A stretch of DNA of 21,643 bases from positions 1,427,292-1,448,934 of the forward strand of contig BFEA01000316.1 in the NCBI GenBank assembly GCA_003427395.1, written 5' to 3'. The position numbers were made by a program, and so were the translations under genes. The notes under the pieces are model-generated. The model was given only the letters and a program-made list of their open reading frames with translations, searched no databases and was not told the origin of the DNA. The DNA is from Chara braunii (lineage: Eukaryota > Streptophyta > Charophyceae > Charales > Characeae). Of the stretch, positions 10,134-19,016 are shown piece by piece. Numbering within the stretch: position 1 is the first letter of the stretch; each line of letters starts with the position of its first letter.

Positions 10134-11340
10134 CTATTTTCTCGTAACCGTCAATCCCTTGCATCTACTAGGATTGTGTCCGGTACTACCACATCTCTTA
10201 CAAATAATATTTTTCCAATAGAATCCCCCTTTCTTTACTCGTTGGTATCGTTGATTTCGCGACGCCGACTCACAATGTTCTACTCTTTGAGCAGTTGACA
10301 TTGAATAATTATCCAAACGATCCCCCTTATTTCTCCTATCTCTCTCACACGAGTCCTCCAAAAGACGTTCTACCATTGTCATCTGATACTCATGACAAAA
10401 ATCGTCATTTACCTTTCCCAGTATTCCTCTAATTTCTAAGAGATTCGTCACAGAATCTGAATCTCTCTTTCACTCGTCAACTCGACACTTTCTTCAAATT
10501 TTCTATAAGCGAAGCTGCAATTGAAGAGTCTAGTGAAATTTTCGACTTGGTCAATGAAATTTGACCGAATTTTTTCCCAATTGAATTTACTGCTTTCTTC
10601 TTGGGTAAGCAAACACTATTCCCCCTAAAAAAATTTCTCAAGAAAAGCAAGACACTTCTGTCTATCCATCAATCCTTGAATTCGACGAGTGACCCGTTCA
10701 AATTCAGTCAGAAATTTTTCCTTTACTACATGTACATCTCGCTCAGCATTCCTCAAATCCTCAATTGTTTTTACTGTATCGCCTAACCAAAATCCGTCTA
10801 ACATAGCGTCGCGAAAATGAGACCACCTTAATAAAGTTTCAATTATTCGCAAGACTATACTCACAAGATTTTTGTCAACATACCTGAGAACTCGCCTCAA
10901 CATTTGAGGCAAATCCCAATCATTAATAGTTGTCAACTGTTCAAATTTTTTAATAAAGACGGAGACGAAATTACCATCGAAAAGAGGAACGTCTACCTTT
11001 GGTAAACTTTCTCTTCCCACAGTTCTCTGTTCTATAAGTTAGGCTATTCCAGTCACACTTTCATCATGAGGATGATTTTTATTCCCTTCTCTTTTCTCCT
11101 CCTCAGGCGGTTCCGAGTATTTGATAATCATCTGTTTTTCGAATTCCCTCCATGTTCCAGAAGCCCGCAACAAATGTCCGACCCCGACCTTCAGTTCTTC
11201 AATCACAAATCCCAAAACGAAAAAGAATTTGTGATCTTCTCCCCAAAGCATCAGTGTTGCGAGAGTCTGGCAAAAATTAAACAACCCCGTTGCCTTTAAA
11301 AAGAGGCATATCGTCAAAGACTCCTCCTGTCATTTTGCCG
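10134..11340 (-). pseudogene. gag: gag relic of inner element: two capsid-like modules and a CCHC zinc knuckle
   Basis: Read on the minus strand. The first module starts near 11306 (PLFKGN), changes frame near 11282, then runs through W, FV and WREF to about 11110. An in-frame TAA at 11039-11041 interrupts an acidic linker. The second module (PLFDGN near 10990, then W, YV and WSHF) follows in the same frame and ends at a TAG (10625-10627). After another frame change, 10134-10451 carries a basic region and the knuckle CKRCGSTGHNPSRC at 10161-10202 with all CCHC ligands present. W, F/Y-V and W spacing is the same in both modules. Nothing enzymatic follows. That the modules are capsid is inferred from their position before the knuckle and general Gag character. 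Confidence 0.7.
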
Positions 11341-11785
11341 CCCTGCAAAAGGCATAAGCTCTATTAATGATCAAATAATCGAGTTGATTAATCAACAACC
11401 ATCGAAAGAATTCCAGATCTCAACATTATGCCTACCATCAAAATAACTTACTCGGATGTCGTCCCATTGTAAACAACAATTCCACATACATGCAACAACT
11501 GTTTAATCTTCTATCAATGAGCCTTACAATACCTATGAACTAAGGTCACAATAACAGTTCTCACGACTCAAAGTCATTATCAAAACAACTTTAAAGTTAT
11601 ACTTCCTCCATACGTCCAAGATAAAAGTTAGTATCAGATGTACCACAATATAGAGTACAAGAAGGAGTTACCCTTCTTCTTCCTATAGAAGTCAGAGTTA
11701 CCAACCTTTCTCTTAGCCAAGTAAGGAAAGTATATTTTTTACATCATTCATTCCCGAGTGTCGTTCCAACGGTAGTTTGTCGTTA
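11341..11785 (-). other. Leader of inner element between PBS and gag
   Basis: About 450 bp, AT-rich, with no coding signal I can support on either strand. This is where a packaging signal would be expected in a non-autonomous element, but none can be identified by eye. The gag start is uncertain: the minus-strand ATG at about 11334 (MTGGVFDD) fits the module pattern best. Confidence 0.5.
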
Positions 11786-11803
11786 TCCCCGGCAACGGCG
11801 CCA
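11786..11803 (-). other. Primer-binding site, tRNA-Asp type
   Basis: The minus strand reads TGGCGCCGTTGCCGGGGA, 18 nt complementary to the 3' end (including CCA) of plant-type tRNA-Asp as I remember it. It is two bases from the LTR terminus at 11806. This PBS type is well known from plant Ty3/gypsy families. It fixes the element's orientation as minus and differs from the outer element's primer, so the two belong to separate families. Confidence 0.93.
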
Positions 11804-12072
11804 CTTGTCGAGCGCATAGGCCCCCGCACGAGTGAGGGCCTTCCGATCGCGTCACGCAGGAGAAACTTAGACTTTCAACTTTCAGTGACAACTTAGGGAC
11901 GACACGGTAACCCGCGTCGACCCTTCGCCGCTCCGGCCGAGTGTGCCAGCCGTACATCTCGCGGCTCCCTACAACAGGATAGGTTCCCGCGGGGCACAAC
12001 TTACCTTCCCTCATAGGCTGTCACCACCCTTAGACGCGTATTCCCGCCAAGCTACCGACCCACGTGTGAAGA

Positions 12073-12080
12073 CTTTTATA
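12073..12080 (-). promoter_or_regulatory. TATA box of inner-element LTR (right copy, the 5' LTR)
   Basis: Minus-strand TATAAAAG, identical to the left copy and about 270 bp before the LTR 3' end and PBS. The block just upstream on the minus strand (12146-12349) differs from the left copy at about 12 of 204 positions, fewer than the LTR average. If functional, it gives the element an R-U5 of roughly 240 bp. Confidence 0.55.
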
Positions 12081-14320
12081 ATGCAATTGCAGAGGTAGGC
12101 CGGCCGAGGGCGTTTTCTGGTTCGCTGTAGCATACGTACGCATGGTTGAACGCCAAAGTGGACCCGAACGTCGTCCGTCCTTGGGGCGCTGATCTCTCGG
12201 GAATCGGAACGTACGTCGGTCGACTGGAACGTAATATTCCAAGCGTAAAAAAAACTTCGAGCGATCCTAGTCCCTTCTTTCAAAGACAATCAAGAGTTAC
12301 TCAGACAAAACATTTTCAGATGAAGAAGACTCATGTCAACGTAAGTTGACTTATCTTCATAAATCGATTCATTCATAATACAATTCAACACGCATACCAC
12401 CCATTTAGAACGAGTCGACATAGGTCGACTTGACTTGTCATCCAACGACGAGTAACATGAGTTGACTCGACTTCAAATAACACTTATCAACAAAATGATA
12501 AAATCATGATTAACATGCATAGCGACGCTCAAATGACGTCTGGCAAAAATATCTTCACTTTGCGCATGCCAAATAGCTGGGCTGACATAACTTTTCGACT
12601 TGATGAGATGCACTGCCAAGTTCTTTCATTCTGCCTCATACTGATTGTTAGAAAAGGAACACAGACATCTCTCAACTCTCAAGTAGAGCTAGGATACCAT
12701 TGCTTTAATGGTGACTTCACTGTCTTTCTAACTTTGTTGTGAATGACTTCCGCAAGTAATCCGACGATCACTATTCAAATTAGCGGCCGATTTGGACAAC
12801 CGATACTGTAACACTGGTTACCCTGCTGAAAACGGGGTCCGCTCTCAAATTTTGTTGGTTGCGTTCTCCTCCTCGACAATAATGATTATTTTCGTCCCAC
12901 GAATAATAAAATACCTCTCTTCATCATAAGAATCCTTAAAGCGTTCCTTTAGTCACTACTTCCTATCAACCCATCTCAACTTCCCCAGGTTTGCACTTCT
13001 TATGGTGCAAACCTATCCGCGAAGGTAGTGCCCACTCGCACTCCATACAGGACTAGTAATTACACGAACAGGGCTTCTTCTGGCGTCAGTTCCCCATATG
13101 TCAGTGACTCCTAAGACGGTCACTAGAAGGGTATGCTATAGCAACTCTCCTTAACGCGAGGCGACAAGAACTTAAGGCTCTTTCGTGAATAGGCGTATGT
13201 CCTTTCCCTAGGAGGTGGTCTGGGATACCCCTCATCATCGCCCGAGCGAACCTTGGATCTCAGAAGTCGGGCTGGCTCCACCACAACAGCATGGTATCCC
13301 TCCACATAAGCGGTCCACTCTGCGTCGATAGCACGGTCGGCCCCTAAGGCAACGAACCCCCGCCTCAAATGCCTCCTAGGAAAGGGAAAAACGTTTGCCA
13401 CGGTGGACAAAACGATCCCTCGTCGCCTGATGTTAAGGGTAACTTAGACAAAAAAAGAGATCACATAAGAGAAAATCATTCTGACAGATGGGCATAAATA
13501 GGGAGCATCATTTGAGAAAGAACGGGTGTCCTCAGGAAAAAAATCTATGTCCAATTGATGTCTTCTTCTTTGTGTGATCAAATTCCTTTTCGCCGTCCAC
13601 TGGTTTTCCATCCTTTTAGCATGCATACAATCGAGAAATAGAAGACAACCACCCTTCTATTCATTTCTATTGACATGGTCAGGTTCTCTTTTAAGCATCC
13701 TTCTACCTACCTGCACATCAAATCGAACAACAAGTTCAAAAGAAGACAATACAACCCCAAACTCATGTCAGACTTCCATTCACACATGCAAACAAAGCAC
13801 AACTCCCTATACCTCTTCAGTTAACATTCAAATAACAGGGTCAAGCAAGTGTGGGTTCACATAGGTTTGAAGGGGTCTTAATCAACTGACCTTGAGTGAA
13901 ATTGATGTACGGCTCACTCAGGAAAACCGTATAAACTTTCTTCTTCAGGTGAGAAACTATCACAACGAGTCATGGGCAAAGTGATCCACACCACTCTCTA
14001 CAACGATTGTCTGTCGCAATACCCTCTCAACACACAATAATCTCCCACATAATATGATGGCGTCTCAGCATCGTCGTCACACCAACCGCACCTCCACGCC
14101 GTTGCCGTCAATACCAGAGTACACTGCCACAAAATATCCCTCACAGTCAAGACAACCCGGACAGTCTCAGGCACCACGGCCGTTAATGTTGCCACCAACC
14201 ACCACTAACGTCACCGCGCCAACGTGTTGCCGCCACGCTATGCGGACAGCATAACGCCAACACTAACTCAAAAAACACGCCGCCACTTTGACGACACTTC
14301 CTTTGTGTCAATGTCTCGCC

Positions 14321-14741
14321 GCGGCAAAAAACGGGCAGCGCTTTCGCGCCACCACCCAAAATACACTGTTGCCGTCGTGCAAACGGGCAGCGCTTCCGCG
14401 CCACCACCTAGAGCGCACTGCCGCCGCTGCAAAAAATGGGCAACGCTTCCTCACCACCACCCAAAATGCATTACCGCTGCCGCAAAAGTTCGGCAAAACT
14501 TCCGCGTCGCTGCCGAACAAAATATCGTCGGTGCCACAAAAGTTCGGCAGCACGTCTGTGTCGCTGCCAAAAAACACCGTCAACGGCGCAAAAGTTCGGC
14601 AGCACTTCCGCGTCGCTGCCAAAAAAAACACCGTCGACGCCGCAAACGTTCGACAGCACTTTCGCGCCGCTAACAAGAAAGACCGTCGACGCCGCAAAAG
14701 TTCGGCATCACTTCCGCGCCGTTCCCGCAGTTGCCGCAAAA
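14321..14741. repeat. ~52-bp GC-rich tandem repeat array in inner LTR (right copy)
   Basis: Counterpart of 7020-7434 with about eight units and the same two unit subtypes. Clean units begin near 14540, 14588, 14640 and 14692, each with AAAGTTCGGCAGCAC-like sequence. Unit lengths vary slightly through the A-run (AAAAAA to AAAAAAAA). Array size is nearly the same in the two LTRs, so copy number has changed little since insertion. Confidence 0.88.
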
Positions 14742-15318
14742 AGCAGCAGTGCCTCCCCCACGGCCGTCGCTATGGCTGCAGCTATGGCCAACAACACCTC
14801 GACCCTTGCTGAGATGGTGGCTATGGCAGCCTCCTCTCTCAGCCTCCACTGCAGACCTCCACTACTGCCCCCTTCTCCAGCCAGCAGTCCCTCCTCACTC
14901 AACAGCTCCAGCAGCTCCTCTCACCAACTGGCCAGCAATCAAGTAGAGTGTGGGCAGCACCTCAAACGAATGAGGTTGTTGCTGGTCAGCCCAACTTCTA
15001 TAGTTGGGCAAGAGTTGAGGGCAACCTGTTGCCCCCAGCCAAAAATCGGAGTTGACCTCAGCCCTGGATCAAAATCATGATCAAGGGCTGACACCAGCTT
15101 AGGGAACCCCCCTGGCCGTCACCTGTAGCCAGACGCAGCCATAAATGGCTGCACCAAGCTAGTTCAAGCAGACTGTTGAAGTTCAACAACCTGCTGTCAC
15201 TTCAGGGCCTAGATGCTTCTTCTGCTGCATCTGGCCCGACGTCGCAAATTTGTTCGCAACGTTTTCTTTCCTTCCAACTCTTTTTCTCCCCTTCCCCTTC
15301 ATTGTGTTATGGAGGAAA

Positions 15319-15358
15319 AATAAATTAAAGAAAATGGAAAAAAAAAAAAAAAAAAAAA
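15319..15358 (+). other. AATAAA signal followed by a 21-A poly(A) tract
   Basis: AATAAA at 15319-15324 is followed 14 bases later by an uninterrupted run of 21 A (15338-15358). This is the layout of a reverse-transcribed polyadenylated RNA end. The A-rich lead-in could also be simple-sequence expansion. No matching target duplication was found around it. Confidence 0.4.
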
Positions 15359-15385
15359 CCTCGTTTTCCCTCAGCCTTGCTTTGT

Positions 15386-15798
15386 TGGCGGGGTGTGCTC
15401 AGCAATACCCGTTGAGCCACCCCTCCTACTAAAAGGCAGGCCCAAGTTCAAACCCCATGACAATCAAGTGGAGGTACCAAAAAGTACCCTACTTTTGAAG
15501 ATTTTTAATTCAAAATTCGCTGAAATACAAACCTGAGTTTGAATCCTAATGAAAAGGGGTTTTCCCTTGCTACAGCTTGACCCTGCCAATGAGGCAGGGC
15601 AGTTCATGGTGTCATTGGGCACCCATGAACTATTGAAACACAAACTCAAGTTCGAATCCATATGCAGCTAGGTGAACGAGGCTGCGCCTTTTTTCATAGT
15701 TGTTGCCCCCTTTTCATATCCTGCCAGCAATGTAGGGCAGTCCGTGGGCCCTGGCACCCCCCCACAAACTGCTGAGACACAGACCTGAGTTCGACCCC
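15386..15798 (+). repeat. SINE-like segment with four tRNA-type B boxes
   Basis: B-box matches (consensus GTTCRANNCC) occur at 15446-15455 (GTTCAAACCC), 15537-15546 (GTTTGAATCC, one mismatch), 15650-15659 (GTTCGAATCC) and 15789-15798 (GTTCGACCCC). The first sits in a tRNA-like head: GTGCTCAGCAATACCCG resembles a D-arm/A-box, and GGCAGGCCCAAGTTCAAACC a variable loop and T-arm. The other three share a GCTGARACACARACCTGAGTTCGA-type block, and the last two units align over about 80 bp. A tRNA-derived SINE with a repeated body is the likeliest reading. Confidence 0.45.
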
Positions 15799-15963
15799 TA
15801 TCGGGGATCCACGATGGGAGAATTTTTTGGACCACTTCTAGATTTATGCGTGTCGTCCTTGCAAGGCGACCACCAACAATCGGCGCGGTTGTTCCTAGCC
15901 GTACGATCTAGCGATGGAACGGTCGAAAAACGGCCGCGCTCGTTACCTGGGGCAGGTCCAAAA

Positions 15964-16050
15964 GGAGGTAGCCCGGTGATATCGTCGTCGGGCTCGATCC
16001 CGGCGCCTGCTGGGTGAAAGTCTGTTGTCGTACCTATTAGGCTACCTCCT
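15964..16050. repeat. 11-bp perfect inverted repeat enclosing 65 bp
   Basis: AGGAGGTAGCC at 15964-15974 and GGCTACCTCCT at 16040-16050 are exact reverse complements. The enclosed DNA contains GGGCTCGATCCCGG, itself close to a B box. It lies in the segment found only in the right LTR. The function is unknown. Confidence 0.5.
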
Positions 16051-16588
16051 ACTACGGGAGCTAGACCAGCAGTTCTTCTGTATGAAGAGTTGCCGCCAGC
16101 AGGCCGCCCCAAAAAGCCTTAGCAAGCTTTACCTACTGTTTCCCCGCCATCGACCAGCCGTAGTGCCATCGGCACGGCACGCATGTCGTGGCCACGTACA
16201 TGGCGCGGCCACTTGTTTTGACTACTAACCCCGTGAATCGCGCAGCCCAACAGTCGCGCGTCACCTTTTACGTAAAGTCTAGCTTCAACATCCCCAAGAC
16301 CGAGTGCCTCTGCAACCTTGTCAGACACTGCGATCGACAGGTCATACCCCGACTCCCGCTGTTTCAACCGGACGTCAACGACGTCAGGTTCTAAAAAGGC
16401 TTCAGTCTCTTAGTCATTGGGTTGATCTGAATAAACTTTGGCAACGTCAACCTCATCAAGTCCCCCATCCAATAAAAAAAAGGTCGGACAGTGTCCAATA
16501 TGAATCTCTCAATTCAACAAAAAGGTCGAACAACGCCCGATCTTGAAAAACTTGGGCAGAAACCCTCACAGGGGTTTATGTCCCGACA

Positions 16589-16592
16589 CCGT
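16589..16592. repeat. 4-bp target-site duplication of inner element (right copy, CCGT)
   Basis: CCGT directly follows the inner element's CGACA terminus and matches 4429-4432. The codon split at the left junction (GT at 4431-4432) is completed by A16593 into a Val codon, and reading then continues in the frame of the downstream gag part. Confidence 0.75.
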
Positions 16593-16920
16593 AACTCATA
16601 AAGGTAAGACGGCCGGTAGACGTCGTGGAGGTTCCCGGTCAAGACGTCGTGGAGGTTCCCGGTCTAGGAGTCAAGTCGACCCCAATGCTCCTCCATGGGA
16701 AAAAGCGGGTCTCACTGAGGACGCGTGGATAGACGGGTACACCCGGCAGGCTTGTATCCGTTATGGTCAATATGGCCATAACCAGTTCAAGTGTCGTAAC
16801 AAGAAGGTGACTGACAAGATCCCACCTACGATGAGGCAGGCGTTAGGATCCTCCGCTCCCATTGGTAGCAATGTGGCCAGCAGTTCTAGCAGTGCTCCGG
16901 AAAACACGTCGGCCCAGTAG
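16593..16920 (+). pseudogene. gag: gag of outer element, 3' part: RGG/RS-rich tail and degenerate zinc knuckle
   Basis: This continues the frame left at 4432. It opens THKGKTAG, then RRRGGSRS twice, encoded by an exact-looking 24-bp tandem duplication. The nucleocapsid knuckle CIRYGQYGHNQFKC (about 16757-16798) has Tyr where the second Cys of CX2CX4HX4C is expected, so zinc binding is doubtful. A Ser-rich stretch leads to TAG at 16918-16920. The pol frame, one base out of step, is already open at 16914. That is either an indel in a once-fused gag-pol or an original frameshift junction; the decay elsewhere favours an indel. Confidence 0.85.
16618..16665 (+). repeat. 24-bp in-frame tandem duplication (RRRGGSRS codons)
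   Basis: Units 16618-16641 and 16642-16665 differ only at the last base. Each adds eight residues of arginine/glycine/serine-rich, RNA-binding-like sequence just before the zinc knuckle. The length is a multiple of three, so the frame is kept. Confidence 0.85.
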
Positions 16921-17681
16921 GAATAGTAGTTCCTGCTAGGGTCGAGGTCGTGGATACACCCTCACTATCTCGAGAGATGGCCCAACCTACTGACTCCATC
17001 GTCGTCCCGCAAACACATTCGGACCCATCGAGCATCTGTTCGATGAATGTGTTTGAGTCCTTAGAGAAGTTAGAGGAGGAGTGATCTAGATCAGACCCGC
17101 TAGCTTCTTGGACGGCATTGGCAAAACCCCCTAAGGATGAGGTGTTCGTCAGCGAGGTAGTCATCGGCGGCCGCAAGGCCGGGGCCTATTATGACACTTG
17201 CTCGACTAGGAACTTCATTAGTCGTGCATGCGTTGAAAGGTTGCGCTTACAGGGGCAAGTGCAGCGCCTGAGTCAACCTGTGCCAACAAACGACGCATGG
17301 TAGTTAACGACTACCTTCACGACATTGAGTGTTTCTTCCTGTATGCAAGAGGGGAACTGAGACATCGCGTCTCGTTCCTGGTGAGCGATGATCTCCCTAT
17401 GGATATCTTGTTAGGTATGTACTACCTCTCCGTTGCTTGGCCCCAGTTTGACTGGGACCGAAAAGTGGTCAAAGACACTTTGTCAGGTGGGAGGACCGCC
17501 AGATTACATAAGTTCAAAGTTAGTAGTCTGATTGAGTCCTACGGATGCATGTGTGCGGCCACGTTCTATAACTATTATAAGCAAAATCCAGAGGAGGGTA
17601 TGTATCTAGTTTATTTCTCTGCAGCAGGCGAACCGGTGAAAATGCATCAAGAGGGAGGTCGTCCACGCAGCAGGCGAAGTG
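16914..17681 (+). pseudogene. pol: pol of outer element: N-terminal linker and retropepsin-like protease
   Basis: The pol frame is readable from 16914 (PVGIVVPARVEVVD), is broken by TGA at 17082, and resumes into KPPKDEVFVSEVVIGG. The active-site motif is YYDTCSTRNFIS at 17187 onward. A retropepsin needs Asp-Thr/Ser-Gly, so DTC (17193-17201) should be inactive. TAG at 17301 closes this frame, and reading continues one frame over from 17297 into the flap and C-terminal part, including DLPMDILLGMYYL, the usual hydrophobic ILLGM motif. The end of this segment, about 17596-17700, contains a scrambled local duplication before the RT frame starts. Confidence 0.85.
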
Positions 17682-18560
17682 GGTATGTATCTAGTTGCTA
17701 AGTACCCTGATCTATTTAAAGAGCCGATAGGGATTGTCGAGAGGGAGGTCGTCCAAGCGATAGAGATTATCCCACGGTCTAGCATCCCCAAGGGTAGGAT
17801 CTATCGGATGTCTCCAGGCGAGTTTGACGAGCTTCGCCGGTAGCTCAAGGAACTCATAGAGAAGGGTTGTATCTGGCTGAGTGTCTCCCCTTACGGATCT
17901 TCAGTCTTATTTGTGCCGAAAAAGGGGGGAACTCTGAGGATGTGCATTGACTATAGGGGCCTCACTGTCATCACTGTTAAGAATCGAGAGCCCCTACCGT
18001 GCATCGATGACTTGTTAGATCGAGTGCAAGGGTGCGGGTACTTCAGTAAGATAGATCTGAAGTTCGGGTACCATCAGATTGCAATCCAACCCGAGGATCA
18101 ACACAAAACCATATTTCAGACCAGGTACGGTCTGCACGAGTTTGTGGTGATGCCTTTCGGCCTTTTCAATGCTCCTGGCACCTTTCAGCATGCGATGACT
18201 TGGATTTTTCATGACTACTTGGATAAGTTTGTCATTGTGTACCTCGATGACATACTTATTTTTAGTAGGACTGTCGAGGAGCACGTTGCGCACTTAGACA
18301 AAGTCCTCAGTCTCCTTCGGCAACACAAGTTCAAGATCAACGGGGTGGGTTGCACCCGGATCTTGTACTTGGGTCATGAAATTTTCGTGGAGGGTTTGAA
18401 GCCCGATGACGCGAAGGTGGCCAACATTCGTGACTGGCCGCATCCTCAGTCTGTGATTGAGATAAGGTCTTTCTTAGGGATGACCGTCTATTATTGTAAC
18501 TTTGTTAAGAACTATAGCATAGTGGTCGCGCCTTTGACTGACCTAACTCGCCTTGACACC
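17682..18560 (+). pseudogene. pol: pol of outer element: reverse transcriptase domain
   Basis: Copies element RNA into cDNA. It is continuous in one frame except for TAG at 17841 (in RR*LKELIEKG, most simply a changed Gln codon). Landmarks: LFVPKKGGTLRMCIDYRGL, SKIDLKFGYHQI with the first catalytic Asp at 18054, MPFGLFNAPGTFQ, and the YLDD box at 18240-18251 within VYLDDILIFS. After these, the thumb region includes YLGHEIFVEGLKPD and RSFLGMTVYYCNFVKNYS. All three catalytic Asp residues are present, so this is the best preserved domain. The order and motifs are those of Ty3/gypsy elements. Confidence 0.95.
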
Positions 18561-19016
18561 CCATGGGAGTGGACACACAAGCGCGAGGTTGCTTTCATAC
18601 ATCTGAAGCATGCGTTGACACATCATGAGGTCTTGAAACTTCCTGATCCTGACAAGTCGTTTATAGTCACCACGAATGCTAGCCAATATGGCATAAGCGT
18701 CGTGCTCGCGCAGCAGGAGGGACCAAAGTTGAGGTCTGTCGAGTACATGACCAAAAAGATGCCCTCTCGAAAGTTGGCTAAGTCCACCTATGAGAAAGAG
18801 CTCTATGTGATCTACAAGGCGCTCACCCACTGGAGGCACTATCTCCTTGGGAGGTTCTTCTACGTCAGGACTGATCATCAGACCCTGAAGTGGATGAGGA
18901 CCCAGCCTGTGCTCTCGGATGCGCTGAAACGCTGGATCAAAGTCATTGAGCAGTATGACTTTGAGCCCTAGTACCTCAAAGGTGAGTACAACAAGGTTGT
19001 TGATGCGATGTCGCGT
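18561..19016 (+). pseudogene. pol: pol of outer element: RNase H domain
   Basis: Same frame as RT. The motif FIVTTNASQYGISVVLAQ has Asn (AAT at 18675) where the first catalytic Asp of the TDAS motif belongs, a single G-to-A change that should abolish activity. The later motifs are intact: YEKELYVIYKALTHWRHYL with the Glu, VRTDHQTLKWM with Asp at 18873, and VVDAMSRRPD with the last Asp at 19002. TAG at 18969 interrupts FEP*YLKGEYN, most simply a changed Gln codon. RNase H degrades template RNA and frees the polypurine primer. Confidence 0.92.

Larger units (their letters stand above)
15092..16182. mobile_element. ~1.1-kb segment found only in the right LTR, composite insertion
   Basis: The two inner LTRs match up to GGGCTGA (7786 / 15091) and resume at ATGTCGTGGCCACG (7825 / 16183). 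Between these points the left copy has 38 bp and the right 1,091 bp. The extra DNA holds a pyrimidine-rich stretch, AATAAA and a 21-A run, a tRNA-like head, three further B-box repeats and an 11-bp inverted repeat. I could not find a clear target-site duplication. A deletion in the left copy is possible, but the poly(A) and B boxes favour insertion. No gene is visible. Confidence 0.6.
4433..16588 (-). mobile_element. Nested LARD-like non-autonomous LTR retrotransposon with ~4-kb LTRs (inner element)
   Basis: Two long direct repeats (4433-8234 and 11806-16588) with TGTCG...CGACA termini flank a 3,571-bp internal domain. On the minus strand a tRNA-Asp PBS follows the right LTR and a G-rich polypurine tract precedes the left LTR, so the element runs right to left. 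The internal domain shows only a decayed gag; no protease, RT, RNase H or integrase motif is visible on either strand. Long LTRs with a non-coding or gag-only interior are typical of LARDs (large retrotransposon derivatives), whose enzymes must come from another element. The superfamily of the helper cannot be set from this window. Confidence 0.88.
11806..16588 (-). repeat. 5' LTR of inner element (right copy, 4,783 bp)
   Basis: Same termini and order as the left copy but about 1 kb longer, because 15092-16182 replaces 38 bp (7787-7824) of the left copy. The hairpin at 12988-13013 (GGTTTGCAC / GTGCAAACC, 8-nt loop) matches the one in the left copy. The 59-bp duplication of the left copy is absent. 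Transcription of the element would start in this LTR and run toward lower coordinates. Confidence 0.92.

Noticed and set aside
15798-16112. 104-codon minus-strand frame in the right LTR insert
   Set aside because: No domain recognised, it overlaps an inverted repeat and tRNA-like sequence, and no second copy is available to test conservation.
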